Positions 23,648 through 34,000 of a DNA stretch of 64,000 nt are shown here, piece after piece. A program made the position numbers and the translations under genes. The stretch covers positions 1 through 64,000 of the forward strand of contig OZ037926.1 of the NCBI GenBank assembly GCA_964035575.1, given 5' to 3'. The notes beneath the pieces are model-generated. The model was given only the letters and a program-made list of their open reading frames with translations, did no database searches and was not told the DNA's origin. Source of the DNA: Rhynchopus sp. YZ270_cl-10 (Eukaryota; Euglenozoa; Diplonemea; Diplonemida; Diplonemidae). Every line of letters starts with the position of its first letter. Position 1 is the first letter of the stretch.

Positions 23648-26600
23648 TCACGTCACGGCAGACGCCCCCGAAGGGTCGTGACGGTGATGCAGTGGTTGAA
23701 TTCCTTCCTGGGCCGCGTGCTTGAATTGCGGGTGGCAGGAGTGGCAGCATTCGTTTAGGCTTTTTCTGTCCAAGTGGCAGGCCCCACAGCGCGTCAATCT
23801 GTGGCTCAGGCAGAAGTCCATCACAAGCTCAAGGCCATCATCCTCTCTGTGGTGCAGGTTGCAGCAGGTTTCCACTACGGCTCGCACTTTCACACAGGAC
23901 ACACATCTGACTTTTCCGTGGCTCTCACATGAGATGATTTTGGCGTTCTTGCGGGCCCCCGCGGGGGCTGGTCGCGGGGGTCTGGACCTGAAGGCTGCAG
24001 TGTCCACCGCCGCTCTGCCCCGTGCCTGGCTGGATGCCTCCGTCCAGTTCGCGGCGTAGTGGTCCTGGGGGTAGAACCGTGCTGCCCATGCTTGGCTCTC
24101 CTCATACAGGATGGAGCTAGGGCCATGCGGCTGTTCGCTGCGGATGTTGTGGGCGTTGAGGTGGCGGAGGACGGCCTCTGTCTTGGCGGAAAGCACAGCC
24201 CGTCGGTTTACCCCTTGCACCACTGTCCCTCCGAGCGCTGTCAGACTGGTGACACCTCCCTCTTTGCCTCTGGTCCAACTGTCGACTTGGACCACACTGC
24301 GTAGGTCACGGGTGAGGCTCTGCAGTGACAGTGCTTTGGCCCATACGCTCTTTTGGAAGAGAGGGTATTCTGCAGCTGCCTGGCTTAGCTGCTCCGCCCT
24401 CGCAACTTCGACCGTATCCATCGCTTCATTGCTGAGAGCGTCAGCGTCAGTGTTGAGGTTCCGCTTGACGTGGCGCCATTCGATGACGTAGCGGGGTTGC
24501 AGGTCTCGGATTTGGGCCCTGATGCGGTGGAGGAATGGCTGGAGGTTCTCTTTGCATGTTGTGTTCCCCTTGATGTGCTCGATGATCAGTTTAGAGTCAC
24601 CGTATATGGTCGCCTGGCCACACACTTCTGGGGGTAGGTCGCGAAGAAGGCAAAGGCCACTGCTAGCCCCTTCGTACTCGGCAACGTTGTTGCTTCTTGC
24701 AAATGGCAGGGGCGTAGCTACGGATGCTGCCTTCACCCCGTCGATGTAGACAACTGCTCCTGCCCCTGCCCTCGCAAATACCGTACCGTTCTGTCTAGCA
24801 CCACCATCAAAGAACACCTCTGTGCCCTGGCGGCCTTCTAGGGTGTTGCGCACAGTGCACACGGTTTGAGACGCACAGTATGGCTGGTATCTACGGTTCT
24901 TGATACCCGGCAAGGAAAGTCCCGTGGTCAGCTCGAAGTCTATTGCGAGCTCAATGTAGCTAACGGAGTGCTCCGATCCGTTATGCGCCCATTGCAGACT
25001 GTTTACCCAGTGGTTGGTTGCGTACCATAGGTCTTCACTGTGTTTCCATATGGCCCCCACGTCTTGGTAACGCAGTGAAGGGAGTTGCACTCGCATGGGT
25101 TGGGGAGAAGACCATCCCCATGGGTAGTCAACCAGGCGGTGGTGGCGGGCCGACTCTGCTGGGCGGTCATCTCGAATCTGTCTTTGCCTGACTATCTCTA
25201 TGAATAGCCTTTGCAGATTTCTCACTAGTGCGATCCTCTCGTGGTCGTCTCGCGGGAGAACGTTGTCGTGGCAGTCGTGACGGTACCGTGGTGCCACCCC
25301 GCAAATGACCAGACAGTTCGGCCAGTCCGTCCTGTCCGCGGCTGCGACAGGGTGACGGCTGCGTACCTCCTCCCACGCACTGCATTCCCACCACATATGG
25401 CGAACTGTTTCGCGGGCTTCGGTCTCACAGTAAGGGCATCCGTCGGTGATGAGGCCGGATCTACCCGTTGTTGTCATTGCCCCTGCGATGATGGAGCGAA
25501 GGATGCCTTTCTGGTACCCGGTTAAGTTGCTCTCGGGGTCTTCCAGCAGGTGCCTGGTCACTCTGCCGTCAACACCATGTTGGAGTCCGTCGTAGTCGCT
25601 CGATCGCTTGTTCGCAAGGGACCTCATTAGGGCATTCCGCAGTTTGTGACGTGCCTCGGCCTCGACTGACGTGGCTTGCTTTTCGGTGAGGGTGTCAACG
25701 TCCAGCAGGGTTTGGTCTCCTGATTCGTTGGTGAATCTGACTTGGTTGGGGGCAACCCAGTCCCACCCCAAGGCGTTCAGTGATTCATTGAGGAGGAAGA
25801 ACGGTCCGTAGGACAGGGAATCTCTGTGCTGCCACGCCACCGCACATAGATGTCTGCAGTTTTCTCTTCTCATCTGTTTGATCCACGCACGTAGCCTGCG
25901 AATGTGGAAGACCATCTCCGGGTCTAGTCGGTGGCCGTGCTGTAGGATGTGCATGACCGCCACCACAGCACGTCGCGAAGGCCCGGTCCAGACAGCTGCT
26001 GTGAAGTTTTTCTGAAGTTTTGCCCGTTTCTCCGGGGACAGGTAAGTCACGGACGCGCCATAATAGCACTTTGACCCCGCAGTCATTGCCGCTATGTGGT
26101 CTCGGTGGTTTACTGGTGTTGGGAGGGACCGCACCCTTCCCAGGTTCTTCACCGCGTTTGAGGACCTGTTGGAGATGCGATTGGAGACGGGCAAGGAGCT
26201 AAGGTTGGTGCCTGGTTGTGCGTGCTGCATGACCCCTGTGCTGTCGAAGCTGTTCTTGACAGGGAGGAACGTCGGAGGGTTGTGGCACATTAGCTCTCCG
26301 GTTTGCACGTTGATCACCTTGATTTCACATGGGCGCGTGCGGCACGTGGAGAAGGTGAGCGACTTTGAGACGCTGATGTCCATCTGGGTGTGGTGAGAGA
26401 AGATCACTGTTCGGTCAACGGCCATCTGCTGGAGCTGGTGAGATGGGGCAGTGGCGTAGATGTCGTCAACGAATGATGTGGTCTCAGCCCCCTTGCTGTC
26501 GACCTCACGCATCCATACGCTGATAACAATGTTTATTAGGATCACACTCAATGGGCACCCCTGCATGATACCATTGGTTGGTGTGAAGGGTTCTCCCACA

Positions 26601-28075
26601 GACCCGTTGCACCGGAAGTGTCTCTTCATCTTCACATAAGCCTCTCTGAGTACCGATAGCACCACTCCATTGAAGCCCAGTCTCGCTGCAAGGCACATCG
26701 CGATGTTGATGGGGACGGTATCAAAGCACTTCTTAAAGTCTATGGCTACTCCAAAGATGTGTTCACCGGTGAGGTGTGCGCATTCTAACTGTGCTGCGAG
26801 GTGCCAGTACAAGTCCTCCGTCCCGTGTTTGGGCCTGCACCCGTGCAATCCTGCAGGTGACAACTTGTCCAACCACGGAAAGGCGGATTGAGCACGTATC
26901 GATGCCCATATCCTATAGAGGACCGCCGTGATGGTGATGGGTCGTTGCGACAGGGGGTCTCCATCACTGTCTGGTTTCGGGATTAGCGGCACCAGTGCTT
27001 GCATGAGGGCTTCAGGCCACACGCCGTCCCGTTCGACGGCATTTAGGCATTCCACAAGGATGGCGATGATAGAGTCAGGTAGCTGTTCCACTTCGTGTGC
27101 TCTCCATCCGTGCATGCCTGGTGAGGTGGTACGCTTCATACGTTTGAGTGCCTTGTGTACATCTTCCACCTTGATGGGTTCACAAGTCATGTCTTCTGCC
27201 GCCGGTAGTACATCTTCGTACACTGCGAGGAAGGAGTCCCAACTTGGCTCGGGTGAGGAGGCGTATTTTTGGAATATACCACCCCATGCCTGGTTGTCTC
27301 TGAGGAGGGAGTCAACCTTGGCTGGGTCAGCCGTGAGAGTGCCATCTTGTTGCTTCATGAACGCTGCCGGCGTGGTGAAGCGGTCAGCCACATAGTCGAA
27401 GATGGCACCTTGACCTTTGCTCCCAACGTTTTGCATGGTGTGCTTCCAATGCAGACTGCGTTGTGCCTTCATGGCGGCAAAGGCTTCTCTCTGGGAGCCT
27501 TCGAGTTTCTCTAGGAGGCGGTGCAGGTAATCCACTCCGGGGTTTGGTACGAAGAGGGCCTCAGTGATCTCATCCCTCAGCGGGCCTCCTCGGAGTCGGG
27601 ACAGCGCCTCCCACGCGTACCTCTCCCTGCGGGTCATTGCGTACGGCTTGTCCACAAGCAGTCTGGCCCTTCCTATTTGGAGAAGCGTGCGTAGGTTTCC
27701 CATGACAGCGTCCCTCGCCCTTGTTAGCTTTGAGGACGCCCCATTTTTGCTGCTGTGCTTTGTGGCGTGCCTGGCCGTCTTCACAAGGGATGTCTCGCTT
27801 CGCCCGCAGTAATCAGAATGTGGGGACGCTATGCTGTCCTCATGGAGGAGGAGTAGGAACTTCTCACCCACCTCTGCAAACTCAGCAAGCTTGCTTTCTC
27901 CTGATGCCTCGCTCCTGTCGTTTTTCTCCAGCTGGCTAGCAAATGCCACCGCAGTCTCTGGGGTGTTCCTTGGTCTATCCAGTGGGAAGGGCTTGGGGAG
28001 CACGCATCTCCGGGTGCGGCCAGAATATACGTTTAGGTCGAGGGTGTAAAGGGCAGTCGTCGAAGCTGGAGTCAA
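23648..28075 (-). CDS. LINE B ORF2, reverse transcriptase / RNase H part with Cys-rich tail
   Basis: This frame encodes about 1,470 residues and continues the AP-endonuclease frame that overlaps it; it has no ATG of its own at the left limit (the codon is TTG), so it is not a separate gene. Visible are reverse-transcriptase motifs (AIDFKKCFDTV, NGIMQGCPLS, catalytic FVDD near residue 535), a CPYC...H....C motif near residue 875 as in many APE LINEs, and type I RNase H (FFDGGAR, NVAEYEG, YGDSKLIIEH, then RHVKRNLNTDADALSNEA at about residues 1085-1225). The C-terminus (about 1385-1460) is a dense Cys/His cluster that I cannot assign to a known finger type. RNase H places the element near the I/R1/Tad group rather than with family A. 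Confidence 0.85.
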   Translation of the reverse strand: MTPASTTALYTLDLNVYSGRTRRCVLPKPFPLDRPRNTPETAVAFASQLEKNDRSEASGESKLAEFAEVGEKFLLLLHEDSIASPHSDYCGRSETSLVKTARHATKHSSKNGASSKLTRARDAVMGNLRTLLQIGRARLLVDKPYAMTRRERYAWEALSRLRGGPLRDEITEALFVPNPGVDYLHRLLEKLEGSQREAFAAMKAQRSLHWKHTMQNVGSKGQGAIFDYVADRFTTPAAFMKQQDGTLTADPAKVDSLLRDNQAWGGIFQKYASSPEPSWDSFLAVYEDVLPAAEDMTCEPIKVEDVHKALKRMKRTTSPGMHGWRAHEVEQLPDSIIAILVECLNAVERDGVWPEALMQALVPLIPKPDSDGDPLSQRPITITAVLYRIWASIRAQSAFPWLDKLSPAGLHGCRPKHGTEDLYWHLAAQLECAHLTGEHIFGVAIDFKKCFDTVPINIAMCLAARLGFNGVVLSVLREAYVKMKRHFRCNGSVGEPFTPTNGIMQGCPLSVILINIVISVWMREVDSKGAETTSFVDDIYATAPSHQLQQMAVDRTVIFSHHTQMDISVSKSLTFSTCRTRPCEIKVINVQTGELMCHNPPTFLPVKNSFDSTGVMQHAQPGTNLSSLPVSNRISNRSSNAVKNLGRVRSLPTPVNHRDHIAAMTAGSKCYYGASVTYLSPEKRAKLQKNFTAAVWTGPSRRAVVAVMHILQHGHRLDPEMVFHIRRLRAWIKQMRRENCRHLCAVAWQHRDSLSYGPFFLLNESLNALGWDWVAPNQVRFTNESGDQTLLDVDTLTEKQATSVEAEARHKLRNALMRSLANKRSSDYDGLQHGVDGRVTRHLLEDPESNLTGYQKGILRSIIAGAMTTTGRSGLITDGCPYCETEARETVRHMWWECSAWEEVRSRHPVAAADRTDWPNCLVICGVAPRYRHDCHDNVLPRDDHERIALVRNLQRLFIEIVRQRQIRDDRPAESARHHRLVDYPWGWSSPQPMRVQLPSLRYQDVGAIWKHSEDLWYATNHWVNSLQWAHNGSEHSVSYIELAIDFELTTGLSLPGIKNRRYQPYCASQTVCTVRNTLEGRQGTEVFFDGGARQNGTVFARAGAGAVVYIDGVKAASVATPLPFARSNNVAEYEGASSGLCLLRDLPPEVCGQATIYGDSKLIIEHIKGNTTCKENLQPFLHRIRAQIRDLQPRYVIEWRHVKRNLNTDADALSNEAMDTVEVARAEQLSQAAAEYPLFQKSVWAKALSLQSLTRDLRSVVQVDSWTRGKEGGVTSLTALGGTVVQGVNRRAVLSAKTEAVLRHLNAHNIRSEQPHGPSSILYEESQAWAARFYPQDHYAANWTEASSQARGRAAVDTAAFRSRPPRPAPAGARKNAKIISCESHGKVRCVSCVKVRAVVETCCNLHHREDDGLELVMDFCLSHRLTRCGACHLDRKSLNECCHSCHPQFKHAAQEGIQPLHHRHDPSGASAVT

Positions 28076-29466
28076 CTGTCACTTTATAGATCGCTGGTGC
28101 TGCCGTCGCATTCGCCAGGCACATATCAATCCGCGTTCCGTTCGAGTTGGCCGTTCTGCAGGTGAAAGGTGGAGGGGTCCGTTGGGCAGCGGCTAGGCTC
28201 TCCGCCACATCAACCCATCTTCCAGATCTCTGCGCTGCCGCAAGAGTGACGCTATTGGAGGCGTTGCAGTTGAAGTCCCCGATGATGATGACTGGGACTG
28301 CGTGACCCAGGCCAGTTGCCATCTCCAATGCGTCCTTGATGAGTGCTTCTCGTTCGGCCGCCGCCTCCTGGCCTGCGTGTGCGTAGAGGGAGATGACGTG
28401 GAAGGCAGCCCCTGCGCCCACCGCAACAGCTGTGTGGACCACCCTCGTTGAATCGTGACAGCGTTTTTCCACCGGTGATTTAGGCGCGATGGTTTGCGCT
28501 ATCAGGCCACTCTTGGTCATTATCGCCACGCCTCCCGGTGCGATTTGCTGGCGCTCGCCTCCTCCCGTCTTTGCGAGGGCCTTTCCCCAGTGTACCTCCC
28601 TTCCTTTTGCGTGGAAGTATTGCCCATGTGTGCCCATGTGTTCCTTCCCGACCCTTGTCTCCTGTAAGGCAAGGATATCAGCCGGGAGGTCAGCCACGTC
28701 ACGGTGGTGCGTTTGCAGCGACGTTACGTTGATGGTGGTGATGGTTAGGGGTCTGGGTGCGGGTGTAGGCGGAGCTCGGGGTTGCCGTCTGTTCCTGTTC
28801 GCCGGAGACGGTGCCTCGAGGGGGAGAATGCCGTTCTGACAGGCTCGTAGACTTCGGAGGAGAGCCATCGGGATTCTGAGTATGTCATAATGCTCAGGTC
28901 TGTACGTTAGTCCCAGCACACGGTTCCGTTGGGCAGGGCAGCCCTCACGTCGCAGTGTGCCACGACTTCCCGTGCTGGCGTTGAGGACCCATACCTCCGC
29001 CTTGAGGATCGTCGCTGCCGCCTGCAAGCAGAGGTGGTCCCCGTAGGTGCCGTCACGGCTCATGTGGTCCAGGTATATGCTGAACGAGGTCGTGGCTGCT
29101 GCCGGCCCGGCTTCATACAGGTACCTGGACTCTTCGTTTGTGCGCAGGTGGCTGATGACGTCTCTGCGCAAGGAGGCCGCACATATACTCCCGGTGCATT
29201 GTGAGGCGAGCGCCCTAAAGAGGCAGTTGCCGTCCCCAGGGATCACGTGACGGGAGGTGTGCAAGCTCGCTGCTGTCCGGTCCAGCCACACATTATTCTC
29301 TGCTCTCTCTGCAATAGGGTCATCCCCCCCCGCCTCTCATATTTGTACGATGCTTCCCGCACGCGGACGCGTATCCAATCTTTGAGTCGATGCTCATCTC
29401 TGGAGATGCTGGCGTTGTCACAAGCGGGAGATATACTTTCGGAGGGACTGCTAGGGTCGCCGTCAT
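27975..29466 (-). CDS. LINE B ORF2, N-terminal OTU protease and AP endonuclease part
   Basis: A plausible ATG lies at 29466 (MTATLAVPPK). That frame ends at a run of eight G (plus-strand C8, 29324-29331), and the neighbouring frame carries on into the OTU domain, so one homopolymer slip or sequencing error separates them. The OTU-type cysteine protease has PGDGNCLFRAL (catalytic Asp/Cys), then YGDHLCLQAAA and RPEHYDIL (catalytic His). An AP-endonuclease fold follows: INVTSLQ, LALQETRV, GGVAIM, ISLYAHAG, IIIGDFNCN, and RIDMCLA. At DDCPL the frame gives out, and the protein continues as LYTLDLNVYSG in the overlapping RT frame near 28050. Confidence 0.8.
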
Positions 29467-29584
29467 GAGAGGTAGGGGGATGATATGCTGAGGGTGCTGG
29501 GGTTGAAAGGATGGAAGTCGGGATGGAATGGTGATCGTTGGAGAGGGAGGGTTTGAGTTGTGTGAGGGGTTCGTTTGAACAGCC

Positions 29585-31005
29585 TCATTGCCGATCCTGA
29601 TTGCGTTCACGGGGGACTGTTGCGAAGCTCGTGATGAGCGGCTGCCCTGCGGACTTGGTCCCCTTTGTCGCCGTCGGTCCCTTCCCTTTCCCTTCCTTCG
29701 CTTGTGGTTTCGGGCCCACGCTGTACGGCCCTGTCACGATCTTCTTAGCCCGGTTGAACGTATCGGCGATCTGTTCCATCCGTGTAGCCCGCGGCATTTC
29801 CCCCGCGCTCCGGGCGATGGACCTATCGTGGTTGTCGCTCGGGGCTGAGGTGGGCTTTTGCTGGGGGAGATTCGGCGGTGCCTCCTGCACCAGTGGCTTC
29901 AACTGCTGATGCGACGCTGGTGGTTGCTGCTCAGCCCTATCATGTGTGCTGACGACGTGTTCCAGCGCCGCTTCCACCTCACCATTGTGTTTGCACTGGT
30001 AACGCATCGCCTGCTCCTGGTCCTCCTTTATCCGTTGCGCTTCCCCGTCCACGGCGGCGAACTTGATGGTGGCGGCGTCAACCAGGTTGGCCGTACCCCG
30101 CTGTGTTTGCATCAGGGCCTCCTTCGTTTTGGCTTCGAGAGCGTGGTTGCGCTGCCGGGCCAATGCCGCCTCCTCCTCTGCTTGACTCCGGAGGAGGTTG
30201 ACTTCGTTGCTGAGGCGGTTCGCTGCGGCTGTCAGCCTGTCGTCGGTCTGGTGCGCCTTCTTCAGGGCCTCTTCAGCCATGGCTGATACCACAACAGTAT
30301 CAGCTGCCGCCTGCTGCGTGCGCCTGCCCTGTTCTTGCAGCCCTTCCTGGAGGTGGGGAACAGCGGCCTCAGCTCTCTTGTGTGCCTCCACGAGCTGTTC
30401 AGCCGTGCTGCTGGCGGTGGTAGCTTTCGCCGCAACCTCGGTTGTCCACGCGTGCAACTTCACGTACGCGGACTGCAGCTCCTCCGCCTGCTGGGTCTGC
30501 TGGCTTGCGGTTCTGGTTGACGTGTCTTGTGCCTTGTCTTGTGCCTGCGTCACTTGCATCACCCGTTCCTCCAACAGCTCCATTCTGACCGCTAGTTGGG
30601 TGGCAGCGGGTGCGCCGGACTGCACTCCAGAAATGGCTTTGACGATGACCTGCTGCTCCTTCTTTTGGTTGTGGAGTTGAAGGCGGATGTCTTCCATTTC
30701 CTCCCTCTCAAAGGTAACGACCCTCAGATTAGTGGCGGTGGCTGCTTCGAGTGCATTGGTCGCCTGCTTTGCCGCGCGTTCCGCCTTCTTCTTCACTGCC
30801 TGCAGTTCCGTGGACACCCCCACCTGGTCAACGGCCAGCGCCTTGGTGGCCCTCACCTCTTCGCGGAGCTGCTCGAGGAGGAGCTGCGTGCCTTCTGCGT
30901 TCTCCACTGCCTTCTCCGTCATCTGCCTTGTCACGGCAGCTGCCTCCTCTTTCGCCCGCTGCAACGCAGCAGCAAACTCCTGCCGCAGCTGTGCAAGCTC
31001 AGGTG
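29585..31005 (-). CDS. LINE B ORF1, coiled-coil protein, C-terminal part
   Basis: The frame starts inside the protein because F1b is inserted at 31006; upstream residues are found in fragments at 55335-55605 and 56130-56196. The visible part (about 470 residues) is almost wholly heptad-like coiled coil rich in Ala, Gln, Glu and Lys (for example QLREEVRATKALAVDQV), with a basic tail (QAKEGKGKGPTATKGTK). That fits an RNA-binding, oligomerising ORF1 protein of a LINE, although no RRM or CCHC knuckle is seen. It stops about 120 bases before the ORF2 ATG. The alternative, an unrelated host coiled-coil gene, is less likely given the spacing and strand. Confidence 0.65.
31001..31005 (+). repeat. short target-site duplication of F1b, left
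   Basis: AGGTG (or CAGGTG) precedes the F1b poly-T tail and recurs at 31971-31975 after its 5' end GAACCCC. It is short, so chance cannot be excluded on its own, but both flanks are LINE B ORF1 sequence. Confidence 0.6.
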
Positions 31006-31970
31006 TTTTTTTTCTCTTTTTTGTACTTGGACTAGTTTTTTATGAGAATAGAAAGGAAAAAGGAAGAAATGGAGAAGACAATAAAGACAATAAAATGAAC
31101 AGGAAATGGAAAAGGAAAAAGGAAATGGAAAAATGAAAAGGAAAAAATGATGACCAAAAATGGTCGGTGTTTCAAGTTTTGTATAAAAGGCGGGCGAAGA
31201 GTACGGTAGAGCCAACAGAGTTTTATACAAAACAAGAAACTGCATTATGTGTTTGTTTTTTATTCTTTTTGATCAATTTGAATACACAGGCGTCACACTT
31301 CTGGGGCAAAAAAAGGAAAAAAAGAAGACCTAATCCTCCTTACTTAAAAGAAGGGAAGGGAGAATAAAAAACACATTGCCTTTGCTTTGTTGTCTGCAGA
31401 ATGGTTTGTTTTAGTGCCTCCCCTGGAAAAAGAAAAATGGATTCCACTTGGTAAAAATAGCACACCTGTTGAACACACGTCAGGCCAGGAACAGAAGAAA
31501 AGCAAACGCTTCCACGAATGGAAGCAAAAGAAAAGTGTGGTGAAAAAACCCTTTTGGCCAAGGTGGTCTTGACTCTGTCTACAAACTTTGGGGATGAATG
31601 AAAAAATGACACTGAATAAATAACAGAGAGTGGGCGGGTAAGCCACTTCTCCGAGCTAAACACAAAGTAAACACCCTCCACCCATCTGATCCCGCCCACA
31701 AACACAAACAATCACGACAGAAACCAAGACAGGCAGAGGATGACCAGGGTAGGTTTTACTTGAACAGCGAACCTCTGCCTTGATACTTCACACGCTCAGC
31801 AGACGAGTTGCCACAACTCTCCAGACCTGCTGCAAAACAGGCCTGCACCTTTCACCGCATTTCGCTTCGTGCCCCTCATCTGGCGCACTACTGACGGGGG
31901 ACGCCCCATGTAGGCACATCGGTAGGATTTCGTCTTAACATAGTTTTTTGTGTAAAAAAAAATGAACCCC
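31006..31970 (-). mobile_element. F1b, 0.97-kb non-coding retroposon in LINE B ORF1
   Basis: The poly(A) tail (plus-strand T-run) is at 31006-31013, and the 5' end is a single monomer, plus-strand TAAAAAAAAATGAACCCC at about 31953-31970. No coding potential is seen. The body includes TATAAAAGGCGGGC on the plus strand (about 31183) and an inverted repeat pairing TTTTGTATAAAA with TTTTATACAAAA. It is close in sequence to F1c and F1d. The defined 5' and 3' ends suggest a complete short element, SINE-like in being mobilised by other proteins but lacking an obvious tRNA or 5S head. Confidence 0.85.
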
Positions 31971-31983
31971 AGGTGCAGGTGTA

Positions 31984-31991
31984 GTAGCGGG
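31984..31991 (+). repeat. 8-bp target-site duplication of F1c, left
   Basis: GTAGCGGG sits just before the F1c poly-T tail and recurs at 55327-55334 immediately after the F1c monomer array. The copies are 23 kb apart because A3 and A4 were inserted later. Confidence 0.8.
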
Positions 31992-32980
31992 TTTTTTTTT
32001 TTTTTTGTACTTGGTCTAGTTTTTTATGAGATTAGAAAGGAAAAAGGAAGAAATGGAGAAGACAATAAAGACAATAAAATGAACAGGAAATGGAAAAGGA
32101 AAAAGGAAATGGAAAAAGGAAAAGGAAAAAATGATGACCAAAAATGGTCGGTGTTTCAAGTTTTGTATAAAAGGCGGGCGAAGAGTACGGAAGAGCCAAC
32201 AGAATTTTATACAAAACAAGAAACTGCATTATGTGTTTGTTTTTTATTCTTTTTAATCAATTTGAATACACAGGCGTCACACTTCTGGGGCAAAAAAAGG
32301 AAAAAAAAGAAGACCTAATCCTCCTTACTTAAAAGAAGGGAAGGGAGAATAAAAAACACATTGCCTTTGCTTTGTTGTCTGCAGAATGGTTTGTTTTAGT
32401 GCCTCCCCTGGAAAAAGAAAAATGGATTCCACTTGGTAAAAATAGCACACCTGTTGAACACACGTCAGGCCAGGAACAGAAGAAAAACAAGACTTCCACG
32501 AATGGAAGCAAAAGAAAAGTGTGGTGAAAAAACCCTTTTGGCCAAGGTGGCCTTGACTCTGTCTACAAACTTTGGGGATGAATGAAAAAATGACACTGAA
32601 TAAATAACAGAGAGTGGGCGGGTAAGCCACTTCTCCGAGCTAAACACAAAGTAAACACCCTCCACCCATCTGATCCCGCCCACAAACACAAACAATCACA
32701 ACAGAGAACAAGACAGGCAGAGGATGACCAGGGTAGGTTTTACTTGGACAGCGAACCTCTGCCTTGATACTTCACACGCTCAGCAGACGAGTTGCCACAA
32801 CTCTCCAGACCTGCTGCGAACAGGCCTGCACCTTTCACCGCATTTCGCTTCATGCCCCTCATCTGGCGCACTACTGACGGGGGACGCCCCATGTAGGCAC
32901 ATCGGTAGGATTTCGTCTTAACATAGTTTTTTGTGTAAAAAAAAATGAACCCCGTAAAAAAAAATGAACCCCTTGTATTT

Positions 32981-33011
<31 letters not shown>

Positions 33012-34000
33012 GGTGTTGTTCAACTTAGCCCTAGGCTCGCTTTTTTTATCTACATCCAGTGACAGAGGGGGTACTTACTAGTCAAGCGAGTATGTAAACA
33101 GCTAGATGTCCAGACAAGGGCACTTTACTATTGTACTGGCAAGACAGTGCCTGAAAACACAGTTAGTGGCACTAAAATAGAAAGCATGTGGGACAACTAC
33201 AACCAACACTTCCCTGCAAATAAGCAAAAGGGTAGTATGTGAGTGCAATTTTTCCCAAAAGGAAAAGGGGAGGGGATGGGACGGGAGGGTTGCTCTGTCT
33301 ACCGGTGTAGTTTTATTTTGCTTTGTCTTGGGGAGGGGAGGGGAGGAGAAGGAGGGGATTGAGTGAGCCGTTTCCTCTGTAACACACAAACAAATAAAAA
33401 GGAAGTTCCATAATCTTTTTAGTAGTTTTCTTTTTGGTGAAAATTTTTGAGAACTTCTGTAAGTGTGACCTGACCCGACTGACTGACACCCAAAGGGGAA
33501 AACAACAATAACGCACAACAAAATCAACAACAACAATGGTGGGTCTCGTGCTTACCTGTGGTGGTTTTGAAAAATGAAAAATTTAAATTGACCTTCACAA
33601 GGTAAAAATGAAAAACTAAAGGAGTGAAAAAAGGAACTCAAAGGACAAGAGTTCTGTACAAACTCTACTCTACTGCACAATCTATAAAAGTGGCCCAATG
33701 GCTCCTGATGCCACTGGCCTGGCTCTTAGACAGGTCTTACTCCGAGACTGCCCTCTACCCTCAGAGCCTCGTCCAAGGGGTAAGGGCCGTCGCTGGGGTA
33801 GACCCGTCCTAGCCAGCAGCCAACCAAAAATATTAACAAATAGGAAGGGGGGCGGAAAGGGGGGAAAGGGGGGGGCAAACCCCAAAGGATGAAAAGAACC
33901 AAAAACACAAAATAAAAAGGGTTAAAAATAAACATGGGGCAAACTGTCATTCTCTACACGCTTCTACACACACACTCTCACCCTCTAACTCTCTAACTCT

